Shown here one piece after another: positions 52,581 through 62,515 of a DNA stretch of 64,000 nucleotides. Below the pieces are notes generated by a model. It saw only the letters and a list, made by a program, of their open reading frames with translations, was not told the origin of the DNA and searched no databases. The position numbers were made by a program, and so were the translations under genes. The first letter of the stretch is position 1, and each line of letters starts with the position of its first letter. Origin of the DNA: Enterococcus mediterraneensis (lineage in GTDB: Bacteria > Bacillota > Bacilli > Lactobacillales > Enterococcaceae). Location of the stretch: contig NZ_UWOP01000002.1 in NCBI RefSeq assembly GCF_900604485.1, positions 62,001 to 126,000 of the forward strand, given 5' to 3'.

Positions 52581-52810
52581 GAAATTCCCCCTTTTTAAAT
52601 CTTTATGACATTTTAACAAATTTCTTAATTTTCACAAGTTTTTTCTGAAAATTCATGTAATTTATTTTAATTGTAATAAATAATATCCAAATAGACCTTA
52701 CGATATTGGTACAAAACAGCATCGATTTCTTGTCTAACTTTGATAGATATATTTTATTATAAGTATATTATTCACAGAAATATTCAGTAATGAGTATACG
52801 TCTTTTCCAA
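52581..52810. other. Intergenic region, no gene seen
   Basis: AT-rich spacer between sstT's start and the citrate operon terminator; it holds the sstT promoter. Confidence 0.4.
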
Positions 52811-52849
52811 CCAAAAAACCCATGACAATTTTTGATTGTGATGGGTTCT
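52811..52849 (-). terminator. Terminator of the citrate lyase/oxaloacetate decarboxylase operon
   Basis: On the minus strand AACCCATCACAAT pairs with ATTGTCATGGGTT and six T residues follow. Confidence 0.85.
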
Positions 52850-52872
52850 TTGATTGATACTATAAACTGTTT

Positions 52873-54267
52873 TTAATTTAAATCGATGCGTACATCTACC
52901 GTTTGTACCGGAATATCATAGAAAGGATCTTCCCGTCTTCCTAAGAAATCTTTGGCTTGTTGCGGGAATAATGCGTACATCAAGACATCTTCTTCTGATT
53001 TAGCATATTCTTTGATCTCTTCTGCAAAACCTGGTAATTGCGGTTCGATCAGATCCGCTGGTCGGACGGTCACTACTTCTTCGGTGCCGATGATTTTTTC
53101 CTGCACCTCTTTTGCAATCGGTGCTGGCGGACGTCCATATAAACCTCGGACGTAGTCTTTGATCTCATTTGGCACTAGTTTGTAGCGCTCGCCGGAAATA
53201 ACGTTCATCAATGATTGGGTCCCTACCATTTGCGACAATGGTGTCACCAATGGAGGAAACCCCAGATCAGCACGGACTTTAGGGACTTCTGCTAAAACTT
53301 CTTCGTATTTATCTTGGAGTCCCTGCTCTGTCAATTGGCTCAAAAGGTTAGACAGCATTCCGCCAGGAACTTGATATATCAATGTTTTTGGTTCGATATC
53401 TTTTACTTTTGGATTCAAGATCCCTTCATTGCGGAAGCGATCACGGATCGGATTAAAGTATTCCGCCATTTCGGCTAGTTTCTCCATCTTCAGACCTGTC
53501 TCAAATCCCATATCTTCTAGCGCAATAGCGACTGATTCAGTTGCTGGCTGACTTGTTCCACCGGCAAAAGAAGAAATCGCCGTATCGATGATATCCGCGC
53601 CGGCTTCGGCAACCTTCAGATATGTCATTTCGGAGATTCCGCTGGTAGCATGGGTATGGACTTCTAAAGGCAAAGCCACAGCATCTTTGATCTTAGCCAC
53701 CAATTCATAACCGGTTTGCGGTGTTAATACTCCCGCCATATCTTTGATGCAGATGGAGTCCGCCCCAGCTTCAGCCATTTCTTTTGCCAATTTAACAAAA
53801 TAATCTACCGTATGGATCGCACTCGTAGTATAAGAGATCGCTGTTTGGCAGTGGCCGCCGGCTTCTTTAGCAGTGGTGATCGATGTCTTCAGATTACGAG
53901 TATCATTCAAAGCATCAAATACTCGGATCACATCGATCCCGTTTTCAACTGATTTTTCTACAAATGCCCGAACCACATCATCAGCGTAGTTTTTATAGCC
54001 TAATAGATTTTGCCCTCGCAATAGCATTTGCAATTTTGTATTTTTAACTTGTTTACGGATCTGCCGCAATCTTTCCCATGGATCTTCATCTAAGAAACGG
54101 ATACATGAGTCAAATGTCGCGCCGCCCCACATTTCAAGGGCATGAAATCCTGCCTCGTCCATGGTTTGAAGAATCGGCAGCATATCTGAAGTCGGCATCC
54201 GAGTCGCGATCAAACTTTGCTGTCCATCCCGCAACACCGTTTCCGTAAAAAGGATTTTTTTAGTCAT
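52873..54267 (-). CDS. oadA: Oxaloacetate decarboxylase alpha subunit (carboxyltransferase)
   Basis: A 464-residue enzyme transferring the carboxyl group of oxaloacetate to the biotin of OadD. DTVLRDGQQSL-like TVLRDGQQSLIATRM at the start, DALNDTRNL, CIKDMAGVLTP and HTHATSGI (metal-binding) are all present. It lacks a fused biotin domain, as in enterococci, where OadD carries it. It overlaps citX by 8 bases; ATG 54267 has AAGGGG upstream. Confidence 0.92.
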   Translation of the reverse strand: MTKKILFTETVLRDGQQSLIATRMPTSDMLPILQTMDEAGFHALEMWGGATFDSCIRFLDEDPWERLRQIRKQVKNTKLQMLLRGQNLLGYKNYADDVVRAFVEKSVENGIDVIRVFDALNDTRNLKTSITTAKEAGGHCQTAISYTTSAIHTVDYFVKLAKEMAEAGADSICIKDMAGVLTPQTGYELVAKIKDAVALPLEVHTHATSGISEMTYLKVAEAGADIIDTAISSFAGGTSQPATESVAIALEDMGFETGLKMEKLAEMAEYFNPIRDRFRNEGILNPKVKDIEPKTLIYQVPGGMLSNLLSQLTEQGLQDKYEEVLAEVPKVRADLGFPPLVTPLSQMVGTQSLMNVISGERYKLVPNEIKDYVRGLYGRPPAPIAKEVQEKIIGTEEVVTVRPADLIEPQLPGFAEEIKEYAKSEEDVLMYALFPQQAKDFLGRREDPFYDIPVQTVDVRIDLN

Positions 54268-54808
54268 TACAGTGCCCCTTTCCATTGTTTATAATTGTTG
54301 CGATTGCCTGATGCATCTCGGCTACTGTGTGTTTTCGTGAGCGTCCGCATTCTTTGGCATCTTGTTGGCAAACATAGCAGCGTCTTCTTGGCAGCCCGAG
54401 TTCTTGTCGGCTGACGCTCTTGATGTCGCCATCTTCCAGCCAAAGCACGTCTAAGTCCATCAAGCGGCCATAAGGATGGGTCTCTTCGATTGTCACCATT
54501 TGTTTTTTCAGTTCTTGGCTGGTTAAGGAAACAGCCAAGTAATATTCCGGACCGGTTTTTTTGCTGCGATAAAGATGGGCGACCGAAACATTGAATAATC
54601 GGCTTTCAATTGTTTCGATCATCTCTTCGAAAATTTTCGTTAAAGTAGGTGAATTTTTCACCGGTCCGGGAATGTTCATTGTCGCTGATAACAACGCCGC
54701 GTCGTGATTAGCTGTCAAGATTTCTTTTTGAGCAGCTGCTCGGCTCTCTCTAGCTTCCAGCATTTCAGGCAGAATGATCGTTGGTCCATCAAATAGATCA
54801 TTAGACAT
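54260..54808 (-). CDS. citX: Apo-citrate lyase phosphoribosyl-dephospho-CoA transferase
   Basis: A 182-residue enzyme attaching the prosthetic group, made by CitG, to CitD. HPYGRLMDLDVLW and the Cys-rich RRRCYVCQQDAKECGRSRKH (about 144-163) are family hallmarks. The citX and citF genes overlap by 8 bases. It is a stand-alone CitX rather than a CitXG fusion. Confidence 0.92.
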   Translation of the reverse strand: MSNDLFDGPTIILPEMLEARESRAAAQKEILTANHDAALLSATMNIPGPVKNSPTLTKIFEEMIETIESRLFNVSVAHLYRSKKTGPEYYLAVSLTSQELKKQMVTIEETHPYGRLMDLDVLWLEDGDIKSVSRQELGLPRRRCYVCQQDAKECGRSRKHTVAEMHQAIATIINNGKGHCND

Positions 54809-56333
54809 TTTTTACCACATCGATCAATGTACCATCTCGGTATTCGATCAATGCAACGACTTTATCGCCGTATTGGATCGGTTCCGGTTTGCCAACGATA
54901 CTGTAGGCTTTTTCTTTTAATTCTTCGATCGTGTATTGAGGAACATCCAATTTTTTAAAGTGTTCCATCAAATCTGGTCGGTTCGGATTGATAGCGACCC
55001 CGACTTCTGTGACAACGACATCCACACTGGTTCCTGGGGTCACCACAGTATTGACTTTGTCAACAATTGTTGGGATACGTCCGCGAACGATCGGTGCGAT
55101 CACTAAGCTCATCTTGCACGCCATACTTGTATCTGAGTGTCCACCAGACGCACCGCGGATTACACCATCTGATCCGGTGATCACGTTGATGTTGAAATCT
55201 GTGTCGATCTCTAAAGCAGACAAGATCGCGGTATCCAGCTGATTGATCACGGAGCCTTTGCTCAAAGGTGAAGCGTACATGTTCGCATCGATCTCATAAT
55301 GATTGCTGTTGGTTCCTAAAGAAATCGCTGACGGATGATCGAAGTCCTGGACATCCATGATTTTTTCGACCAAACCTTCTTCCAGAAGTTCCACCATCGC
55401 ATTGGTGATCCCACCAAGTGCGAAACTTGCTTTGATACCGTCTTTCAGCATTGCTTCCCGCATAAATCGGGAAACTGCTAATGCTGCGCCGCCGGTTCCG
55501 GTTTGGAAAGAAAATCCTTCTTTATAATAAGGCGAATTGGTGATCACTTTGGCTGCATATTCTGCGATCAATAATTCTTTCGGATTTTTTGTGAAACGAG
55601 TCGCCCCTTTTGCGATCCCTGCTGGATCACCGATAGCATCGACTTCAACGACATAATCTACATCTGTTTGTGGGATGCTGATCGGTGTATTAGGAAACGG
55701 CACTAAGGTATCGGTAATGATCACTACTTGATCGGCATATTTTGCATCGATCATCGCGTATCCTAATGATCCGCAAGTCGCTTTTCCGACAGTTCCATTG
55801 GCATTTCCATATTCATCAGAGCTTGGCGCTCCGAGAAAAGCGACATCGATATGGATATCACCGGCCGCGACAGCTCTGGCACGTCCCCCATGAGAACGGA
55901 TCACTACCGGATTTTCCATGATCCCAGAAGAGATCGCCGCACCGACTTTGTCTCTCAAGCCGCTGGAAGTGATATTAGTAACCACACCATTTTTGATGTG
56001 TTCGATCAACGGTTCATGGACATTGGCGATAGAACTTGGCGCGATGGAAAGGTTTTTGATCCCCATATTTGCGATTTCTGCCAAAACCATATTCATGACA
56101 TAATCCCCTTCACGAAAATGATGATGGAAGGAAATCGTCATGCCGTCTTTCAGGCCGGTTTTTTCGATGGCTTCTCGAATACTGCCTACTATTTTGTTAT
56201 CGCGAGGTTTAACCGGTTTGATTTTGCGGTTAGCCTCTTGATAAGGTGTGATATGTGCAAGTTCTCCTTCGTATACGCCATATTGATCGGCATATGTTTG
56301 AGGGATCTCTTTTCCTACTTTATTCATGACCAT
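54801..56333 (-). CDS. citF: Citrate lyase alpha subunit
   Basis: A 510-residue citrate:acetyl-ACP transferase. Motifs include GMTISFHHHFREGDYVMN, SHGGRARAVAAGDIHIDVAF and TGSDGVIRGASGGHSDTS; size is normal. It begins 2 bases after citE and overlaps citX. The first ATG (56333) has GAGGAGG 10 bases upstream. Confidence 0.94.
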   Translation of the reverse strand: MVMNKVGKEIPQTYADQYGVYEGELAHITPYQEANRKIKPVKPRDNKIVGSIREAIEKTGLKDGMTISFHHHFREGDYVMNMVLAEIANMGIKNLSIAPSSIANVHEPLIEHIKNGVVTNITSSGLRDKVGAAISSGIMENPVVIRSHGGRARAVAAGDIHIDVAFLGAPSSDEYGNANGTVGKATCGSLGYAMIDAKYADQVVIITDTLVPFPNTPISIPQTDVDYVVEVDAIGDPAGIAKGATRFTKNPKELLIAEYAAKVITNSPYYKEGFSFQTGTGGAALAVSRFMREAMLKDGIKASFALGGITNAMVELLEEGLVEKIMDVQDFDHPSAISLGTNSNHYEIDANMYASPLSKGSVINQLDTAILSALEIDTDFNINVITGSDGVIRGASGGHSDTSMACKMSLVIAPIVRGRIPTIVDKVNTVVTPGTSVDVVVTEVGVAINPNRPDLMEHFKKLDVPQYTIEELKEKAYSIVGKPEPIQYGDKVVALIEYRDGTLIDVVKNV

Positions 56334-56335
56334 GA

Positions 56336-57223
56336 CTAAATATCCTCCTCAGTGATCAATTTCGCTGCTTTTGCCAAAGCAATCACACGTTCTGCTCGTT
56401 CAACGATCGGTTTGTCGATCATCTTGCCGTTTAAAGCAATCACACCGGAACCTTTTGCTTCCGCTTCACGAATCGCCCAAATGACTTCCTTGGCGTTTTG
56501 GATCTCCCGCTCATTAGGGGCATAGATCTCATTGACGAGTGGAATCTGACGAGGATTGATAACAGACTTGCCATCGAAACCAAGTTGTTTGATACGCATC
56601 ACTTCTTCTTTGAAGCCTTCTGTGTTATCGACGTCGGAGTACACCGTGTCGATCGCCGCGATACCGGCAGCCCGCGCCGCGTGTAAGATCATGCTGCGGG
56701 CAAAGAATAATTCCTGTCCATCAGGATAGCGTTTTGTTTTCATGTTGGTGACATAATCTTCTGCCCCCAACGCGATACCGATCAAGCGGTCTGATGCTTT
56801 GGCAATCTCAGGCGCATTTAAAACACCCGCTGCTGATTCAATGGCCGCCATCATCTTAGTGGTTCCCACTGTGATGCCATTTTCTTCTTCTACTTTAGTG
56901 ATTACTTGATCGACATCCACGATATCTTGCGCGGTCTCTGTTTTAGGCAAACGGATAACATTCACACCTGCCAAAACCATCGCTTCGATATCGATTGCTC
57001 CGACTGTATCTAACCCATTGATCCGAACAACTGTTTCGACACTGCTGTAATCAAATGTCCGTAACGCGAAGTGTACCAGCATCCGTGCGGAATCTTTTTC
57101 TTTTAATGAGACAGCATCTTCCAGATCAAACATGATCGAGTCTGCGCCATAAAGCGGTGCGTCGCGCAGCATCGCTGCATTGGCACCGGGAACAAACATC
57201 ATCGTTCTTCTTAAGCGTTCCAT
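56336..57223 (-). CDS. citE: Citrate lyase beta subunit
   Basis: A 295-residue citryl-ACP lyase of the HpcH/HpaI-like fold. [28 protein letters not shown] (metal-binding Glu/Asp), VRINGLDT and the [15 protein letters not shown] segment are visible. It yields acetyl-ACP and oxaloacetate. Start ATG 57223 with AAGGAG upstream; it overlaps citD by 13 bases. Confidence 0.94.
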   Translation of the reverse strand: MERLRRTMMFVPGANAAMLRDAPLYGADSIMFDLEDAVSLKEKDSARMLVHFALRTFDYSSVETVVRINGLDTVGAIDIEAMVLAGVNVIRLPKTETAQDIVDVDQVITKVEEENGITVGTTKMMAAIESAAGVLNAPEIAKASDRLIGIALGAEDYVTNMKTKRYPDGQELFFARSMILHAARAAGIAAIDTVYSDVDNTEGFKEEVMRIKQLGFDGKSVINPRQIPLVNEIYAPNEREIQNAKEVIWAIREAEAKGSGVIALNGKMIDKPIVERAERVIALAKAAKLITEEDI

Positions 57224-57531
57224 GAATCTATCTCCTTCCAATCATAGGTCTCTTTTTCAGCCCCGCGATGTGCGGCTGTAATCGTCCGAGCTTGGATGGT
57301 ACAGTCTAACGCGCCTTTATCGATAGCTGTGATCTTAGCGGCTGTTACGCCTAAATTTTTAAGTGTTTCTTCGATCACTTTGCGGATTTGCTGACCGAAT
57401 TGTTTTTCCACGCTGCTTTCTAGATCAATGGAAATCTCATCGACTTCATTTGCATCGATGGTGATCATGATGTCACTGGATTCAACGGTCCCAGCGACTG
57501 CATTTTTAACTATTTTCACGATGTTGCTCAC
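57211..57531 (-). CDS. citD: Citrate lyase gamma subunit (acyl carrier protein)
   Basis: A 106-residue carrier protein. The prosthetic group attaches to the first Ser of [13 protein letters not shown] (Ser about 18). It lies between citC and citE with overlaps on both sides, the conserved cit order. Confidence 0.93.
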   Translation of the reverse strand: MSNIVKIVKNAVAGTVESSDIMITIDANEVDEISIDLESSVEKQFGQQIRKVIEETLKNLGVTAAKITAIDKGALDCTIQARTITAAHRGAEKETYDWKEIDSWNA

Positions 57532-57533
57532 CC

Positions 57534-58529
57534 CTATATCTTTTTATGCGCTTTTAAATAATCATAAGTTGTTTCTGGCAAAAATGCCGCCAGCAGCTGT
57601 TCATCTTTGTTTTTGATCGCTTCACGTACTTTTGTCGCACTAATGACTTGTTGACGGATCTCTTTTCTAGGTAAAACTACCAGTTGGATCTCGTGGCCGA
57701 AAACTTCCGCCATGCTTTGGTTGTAGATCTCCGTCACTTTAGAAAAAGGTTCTTCCCCGACATAGCGTTTGGTAATGTTCAGTACCGGCGCGATTTTTTC
57801 TTTAAACAATGCCGCGTCAAAACGTGCTTGGACCTTGGCTAGGTCAGCTTCCGCACGATCCTTCAAAAAATACGATGGGAATGTCGCCGAAGAGACCAGA
57901 TAATCATTTGTCGGTACAACGGTAACATTGTCCAGATGAGCCACCCCTAGCTTCACCAGCTCCAACCGTTCTTTTGTAGTAAACTCGGAACGATCTTCGG
58001 ATACGACAAAGACATATACTTGCCGATTGGCTTTTGCGGCGGTCTCCACCAGGTATTGATGCCCCTTCGTGAAAGGATTGGCGTTCATGACGATCCCGGC
58101 TGACTGTTCGTTTTTCCGTACTTCTGTCAGTTGTTGGAGGTACATTGAAAAATCCGGTGTTCCTTGTTCCATGAAAAGGATCTGTTCACTGTTGATGATT
58201 TTTCGAAAACCCAACGAATGAAAGATCGCTTCGTTTTGCGGTTTTGTATAAAGGAAGATATGGGTATTCCCTTCTTCTCTCATACGTTCCATCAGATGCA
58301 TCACAATTTGGGTCAATAGATTCTCAGATTGAAAATCTTTGCAGACTGCGACACATTTAATGATGTTGCGGTCAAAAGAACCGATCGCCGCCAATCGTTC
58401 ACCAGCGTATATCCCAACAGTATATTCCACTTGTTCTTTTGGACTCAGACCGGCTTTTGTCATCAATTCGGACCAACGCTCATAGGCTTTTTTATCCCGA
58501 TCCAGCCATAATCTTTTTAAGACGAACAT
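57534..58529 (-). CDS. citC: [Citrate (pro-3S)-lyase] ligase
   Basis: A 331-residue enzyme that acetylates the CitD prosthetic group. An N-terminal GNAT-like domain (about 1-125) is joined to a nucleotidyltransferase domain with [17 protein letters not shown] (about 148-164) and the closing [14 protein letters not shown]. Length is normal. First of the citCDEFX block. Confidence 0.92.
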   Translation of the reverse strand: MFVLKRLWLDRDKKAYERWSELMTKAGLSPKEQVEYTVGIYAGERLAAIGSFDRNIIKCVAVCKDFQSENLLTQIVMHLMERMREEGNTHIFLYTKPQNEAIFHSLGFRKIINSEQILFMEQGTPDFSMYLQQLTEVRKNEQSAGIVMNANPFTKGHQYLVETAAKANRQVYVFVVSEDRSEFTTKERLELVKLGVAHLDNVTVVPTNDYLVSSATFPSYFLKDRAEADLAKVQARFDAALFKEKIAPVLNITKRYVGEEPFSKVTEIYNQSMAEVFGHEIQLVVLPRKEIRQQVISATKVREAIKNKDEQLLAAFLPETTYDYLKAHKKI

Positions 58530-58543
58530 GCTTGCATCCCTTC

Positions 58544-58681
58544 CTATTTCTTAGTGGCAGGAAAGACTTTCAATAACGCCTGAGAAACCAAATACAAAAT
58601 AAACAATACTAAGAAGACGCCGCCCATTCCGAAAAGCATCAATTCCAATGCTGTCCAAATATCTGCCATATCAAAACTCAT
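58544..58681 (-). CDS. Small gamma-like subunit of oxaloacetate decarboxylase
   Basis: A 45-residue protein with a single membrane helix (GMGGVFLVLFILYLVSQALL) and a short charged tail, lying between oadB and citC in the same direction. OadG gamma subunits of other bacteria are small proteins with one N-terminal membrane helix that assemble with OadB and OadA, so the position and shape fit. It is too short for most gene finders. The ATG at 58681 is preceded by AGGAGAG, and it begins 13 bases after the oadB stop. Confidence 0.6.
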   Translation of the reverse strand: MSFDMADIWTALELMLFGMGGVFLVLFILYLVSQALLKVFPATKK

Positions 58682-58693
58682 TTTCTCTCCTCC

Positions 58694-59815
58694 TTAACTA
58701 AAGAATGCCAGTAATAATCCGCCGGCGATAACCGAAGCGATTTGTCCTGAAACATTCGCACCGACAGCATACATCAATACAAAATTTTGCGGATCTTCAT
58801 CTGTAGCCATTTTTTGGATCACGCGGCTGGACATTGGAAATGCTGAGATCCCAGCGGCACCGATCATTGGATTGATCTTTTCTTTACGGAACAAGTTCAA
58901 TAATTTTGCGAACAAGACACCGCCGATAGAATCCATAACAAATGCCACCAAACCAAAAGCGATGATCATCAATGTTTGGATATTCAAGAATTGATCAGCC
59001 TGCATTTTGAATGAGATCGTCAAACCTAACAGGATGCTGACGATATTGACCAGTTCATTTTGCGCGGTAAGAGAAAGACGTTCCAATACGCCGCATTCTC
59101 GCAATAAGTTACCGAACATCAAGAATCCAACTAACGGAAGTGAGATCGGTGCGATGAAGCCTGCTACGATCGTAATAATGATCGGGAATAGAATTTTTGT
59201 CATTTTCGACACATTTTCTGCTTTGTAATGCATCCGTATTTGACGTTCTTTTTTCGTTGTAACAGCTTTGATGGCAACTGGTTGGATGATTGGAACTAAC
59301 GCCATGTAAGAATAAGCTGCCACCGTGATCGGTCCTAATAGATTTTCTGCCAATGTATTAGCAACAAAAATCGAAGTTGGTCCGTCAGCGGCGCCGATGA
59401 TCCCGATAGAAGCAGCTTCCCGAATATCAAATCCAAATAAAACTGCAACAATGATCGTAAAGAAAATCCCGAACTGCGCTGCCGCTCCGAAAAGCAACAT
59501 GAATGGATTTTGTAGTAATGGCCCAAAATCGATCATTGCGCCGATTCCGATAAAGATCAGTAATGGAAACAGCTCGGTGCCGATCCCTGCTTTGAAAAGA
59601 ATATCAAAGACTCCTTCTTGCTCGACACCGCCTACAGTTTGTGTCAAAACGCCGGTGCCTGGAAAATTGACTAATAACGTGCCCAGCCCCATCGGCACAA
59701 GCAATGTCGGTTCATATTCTTTTTTGATCCCTAAATACATCAACAACGCCCCAATGAGCATCATAATAATCTGCCCACCAGTAATTGATGTGATCCCTTG
59801 TATAAGTGTTTCCAC
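58694..59815 (-). CDS. oadB: Oxaloacetate decarboxylase beta subunit (sodium pump)
   Basis: A 373-residue membrane subunit that decarboxylates carboxybiotin and pumps sodium. About ten segments; conserved GIGAMIDFGPLL, GIIGAADGPTSIFV (about 132-145, the sodium-site Asp) and GAAGISAFPMSSRV. Start GTG 59815 with AAGGAAG upstream. Follows oadD in the operon. Confidence 0.94.
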   Translation of the reverse strand: METLIQGITSITGGQIIMMLIGALLMYLGIKKEYEPTLLVPMGLGTLLVNFPGTGVLTQTVGGVEQEGVFDILFKAGIGTELFPLLIFIGIGAMIDFGPLLQNPFMLLFGAAAQFGIFFTIIVAVLFGFDIREAASIGIIGAADGPTSIFVANTLAENLLGPITVAAYSYMALVPIIQPVAIKAVTTKKERQIRMHYKAENVSKMTKILFPIIITIVAGFIAPISLPLVGFLMFGNLLRECGVLERLSLTAQNELVNIVSILLGLTISFKMQADQFLNIQTLMIIAFGLVAFVMDSIGGVLFAKLLNLFRKEKINPMIGAAGISAFPMSSRVIQKMATDEDPQNFVLMYAVGANVSGQIASVIAGGLLLAFFS

Positions 59816-59886
59816 AATTTCACTTCCTTCTAATTTGTTCCATTCCGCTTAATTGAATGTTGGAGAAAAATTTCCCTTAAAAATTT

Positions 59887-60285
59887 TTAATCGATCGTGA
59901 TCAATGCATCGCCAGCATTGACGATCTGTCCTTGTGTCACATGGATACCAGAAACTGTTCCTGCTTTTCCAGCAACTACTTCATTTTCCATTTTCATAGC
60001 TTCTAAGATCATCAGTGGTTGATTTTCTTGTACCTGATCTCCTACATTAACTAATAAACGCAAGATCGTACCTGGCATCGGCGCAGTCATGGCATCACTG
60101 CCGGCAGCTGCTGTTGGCGCGCTTGCCGCTGGAGCTGGTGCTTCTTGAACAACTGGTTCAGGTGCAGGTTGCGCAGCAGGTGCAGATTGCTGAACCGGTG
60201 CAGCCGGTTGTGGGACACCCCCGATTTCTTCCATTTCTACTAAATATTCTTTACCATCAATTGAGATTTTAAATTTGCGTAACAT
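59887..60285 (-). CDS. oadD: Biotin carrier subunit of oxaloacetate decarboxylase
   Basis: A 132-residue protein: a short N-terminal domain, an Ala/Pro-rich hinge (APAPAASAP and similar, about 35-60) and a biotinyl domain with EAMKMEN (biotin on Lys about 97). It accepts CO2 from OadA and passes it to OadB. It lies 14 bases after oadH. Confidence 0.93.
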   Translation of the reverse strand: MLRKFKISIDGKEYLVEMEEIGGVPQPAAPVQQSAPAAQPAPEPVVQEAPAPAASAPTAAAGSDAMTAPMPGTILRLLVNVGDQVQENQPLMILEAMKMENEVVAGKAGTVSGIHVTQGQIVNAGDALITID

Positions 60286-60299
60286 ATTACTCCTCCAAT

Positions 60300-60635
60300 C
60301 TATTTTTTCCTTGCTATTTTTCTAACGATCAATCGGCTGTCATCCTGCATCTCAGCGGCTAAACTTGCGGCGATGATCGCCACAGTCCGGGCTTCTGGAT
60401 TACGCTGCAGAATTTTTTTCACTACAAACTGCCTTTCCGGGTGATCTCCTGCTGCGATCGCTGTCGCGATCACACTGACTAATTCGTAGTCCTTTTGATC
60501 TGCTTCAATAAATTCCGGTATCGGCTCCCATTGTTCTTCTTTAGAAATGTCGTTTTTAGAACTGTCATTTTTGACTAAGGGAGGTCGTTCCTCCGTCTCT
60601 TGTTCTTTTGTGAACAATCTCTTAAACAATCGCAT
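60300..60635 (-). CDS. oadH: Oxaloacetate decarboxylase accessory subunit OadH
   Basis: A 111-residue soluble protein with an acidic N-terminal half (FTKEQETEERPP) and a C-terminal basic helix (RLIVRKIARKK). Its position as first gene of the decarboxylase operon fits OadH, the enterococcal subunit that takes the place of a soluble gamma domain. ATG 60635 follows GAAGGGAG. Identification rests on context and sequence pattern (FVVKKILQRNPEARTVAIIA), known from OadG/OadH and methylmalonyl-CoA decarboxylase delta tails. Confidence 0.75.
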   Translation of the reverse strand: MRLFKRLFTKEQETEERPPLVKNDSSKNDISKEEQWEPIPEFIEADQKDYELVSVIATAIAAGDHPERQFVVKKILQRNPEARTVAIIAASLAAEMQDDSRLIVRKIARKK

Positions 60636-60921
60636 ATCCCCACTCCCTTCTAGTAATCTTTTGTCATGTTTATTATATTCGTTATACATTTGTGTACTAG
60701 CTGACAGATCAATAAAAATTGTTCTTTTTCTGTTCCAATTAAGCGTTTTTTCTAAGAAAGCCTATCATATCAAGGTTATGCTGGGCGTTAAGAAAATATT
60801 AATAAATTTTTAAGTACCTGATAAGAATGTTGGATAAAAATTGTTTTTTTTCTGTTTTTTTATTCGATTCTTCTTTTAACTTTTTTTATTTTTGATTATT
60901 CTTTGGTCAACAAGCGGAATC

Positions 60922-60960
60922 AAATTATTAAAAAGCTTAGATTGTGAAATTATTAATAAT
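60922..60960. promoter_or_regulatory. Candidate CitO operator: repeated AT-rich element
   Basis: AAATTATTA occurs at 60922-60930 and again at 60947-60955, and the second copy runs into the palindrome ATTATTAATAAT (60949-60960). CitO/CitI-type regulators bind AT-rich sites in this position; this assignment is inference. Confidence 0.35.
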
Positions 60961-60988
60961 ATCCTTTCGTTTTTTTATTGATGACGCT

Positions 60989-61002
60989 TGACAACGCTTA
61001 CA
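60989..61002. promoter_or_regulatory. cre site upstream of citH
   Basis: TGACAACGCTTACA matches the cre consensus TGWAANCGNTNWCA with one mismatch. It lies 25 bases before the citH start codon, consistent with CcpA-mediated glucose repression of citrate use known in enterococci. Confidence 0.65.
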
Positions 61003-61027
61003 AAAAGTGAGGAAGGAAGAAGTAAAA

Positions 61028-62374
61028 ATGTTATTAACCGTATTGTCCTATGCTATGATCATCGTCTTCATGTTCGTGATCATGCGGAAAAAAATGTCCC
61101 CGTTCACTTCATTAGTCGTGATCCCATTGATCTTTACGATCATCGCTTTGTTGACGGGTGTTTCAAACAAAGGTAATCTCGGTGATTTCGTATTAGAAGG
61201 GATCAAAACGACTTCTAATACAGGGATCATGCTCCTGTTTGCTATTTTGTACTTTTCTATCATGTTGGATGCTGGTTTATTCGATCCGATCACCAAAAAA
61301 ATGATCTTGTTTGCGAAAGGTGATCCGATGAAAGTATTGATGGCAACAGCAGTCGTTGCCGCTGCTGTTTCTCTAAATGGGGATGGAACCACCACCACAT
61401 TGATCTGTTGTTCAGCATTTATTCCGATCTATAAAAAATTGGATATGAAAATGATGAATCTCGGTGTATTGATCATCTTGCAAAACACGATCATGAACCT
61501 ATTGCCTTGGGGCGGACCAACTGCACGGGCAATGGCTGTGTTGAATGTGGATGCAGACATCTTGACCTATCTAGCACCAGGGATGATCCTTTCCATTCTT
61601 TATGTCATCTTTTTCGTTGCTCGACGCATGGGTAAACAAGAACGTGCCCGCTTAGGTATCACTGAACTGACAGCTGCTGAAATCGAGGAAATGACCACGG
61701 TTACAGATCCAGAGACATTAGAGATCCGTCGTCCTAAAAACTTCATTTTCAACGCTGTATTGACGATCGGATTGATTGCTTGGCTAGTAGGTGGATCATT
61801 TATCTCAGCAATTGAAATGCCGCCGCTCTTCTTATTCTTGATCGGTACTTGTATCGCATTGATGGTCAACTACCCAGTATTAAAAGATCAGTCCGCACGT
61901 ATCGGTGCAAACGGCGGCGACGCTGTTCAAGTAGTTATCTTGGTATTTGCCGCAGGTGTTTTCATGGGACTATTCCAAGGCTCTGGAATGGCAGAAGCCT
62001 TGGCAAACAGCTTTACCCAAATCATCCCTAAACAGCTGGCTGGTTTCTGGGGATTAGTCATCGCATTGATCTCAGCGCCAGGTACTTTCTTTATTTCCAA
62101 CGACGGCTTCTACTTTGGCGTCTTGCCAGTCCTAGCCGAAGCCGGTCAAGCATACGGCTTCACAAATATGGAAATGGCTTTAGCTTCTTTAATGGGGCAA
62201 GCGTTCCACTTATTGAGCCCATTAGTCGCATTCATCTACTTGCTGTTGCGTTTGACAGGTTTGGATATGGGACAATGGCAAAAAGAAGCCGCTAAATACG
62301 CTCTTGGTATCTTTATCATTTTTGTTGTTACGATCGTTCTTTTGGGACATATGCCATTATACATCCCACAATAA
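61028..62374 (+). CDS. citH: Citrate transporter, CitMHS family
   Basis: A 448-residue permease with 11-12 hydrophobic segments. It shows the CitMHS signatures VSLNGDGTTTTLICCSAF, QNTIMNLLPWGGPTARAM and SAPGTFFISNDGFYFGVLPV. It imports citrate with a divalent metal ion or protons. ATG 61028 follows AGGAAGGA; the frame extension from a GTG at 61007 overlaps that site. Co-directional with citO and citG. Confidence 0.9.
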   Translation: MLLTVLSYAMIIVFMFVIMRKKMSPFTSLVVIPLIFTIIALLTGVSNKGNLGDFVLEGIKTTSNTGIMLLFAILYFSIMLDAGLFDPITKKMILFAKGDPMKVLMATAVVAAAVSLNGDGTTTTLICCSAFIPIYKKLDMKMMNLGVLIILQNTIMNLLPWGGPTARAMAVLNVDADILTYLAPGMILSILYVIFFVARRMGKQERARLGITELTAAEIEEMTTVTDPETLEIRRPKNFIFNAVLTIGLIAWLVGGSFISAIEMPPLFLFLIGTCIALMVNYPVLKDQSARIGANGGDAVQVVILVFAAGVFMGLFQGSGMAEALANSFTQIIPKQLAGFWGLVIALISAPGTFFISNDGFYFGVLPVLAEAGQAYGFTNMEMALASLMGQAFHLLSPLVAFIYLLLRLTGLDMGQWQKEAAKYALGIFIIFVVTIVLLGHMPLYIPQ

Positions 62375-62389
62375 ATCCAGCATCATCAG

Positions 62390-62418
62390 ACCGAGGCGCT
62401 CACTACGCCTCGGTTTTA
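62390..62418 (+). terminator. Terminator between citH and citO
   Basis: ACCGAGGCG pairs with CGCCTCGGT around a 7-base loop and is followed by TTTTAGTTT. Read-through would be needed for citH to extend into citO, or citO has its own promoter. Confidence 0.75.
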
Positions 62419-62515
62419 GTTTAACAAACAAAATGAGAAAGACGCAAATTATCGCTGGAATATTCTTGTTTCATCAATTATTATGAAGAAAATCATTCCA
62501 AAAAAGGAGACAGTT

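Larger units (their letters stand above)
60636..61027. promoter_or_regulatory. Divergent control region of the citrate clusters
   Basis: About 390 AT-rich bases between oadH (minus) and citH (plus). It holds a cre site near citH, repeated AAATTATTA elements, and the promoters of both operons. In E. faecalis the equivalent region binds CitO and CcpA. Confidence 0.7.

Noticed and set aside
62304-62486. 60-codon plus-strand frame over the end of citH and its terminator
   Set aside because: It overlaps the citH coding end in another frame and runs through the terminator hairpin.
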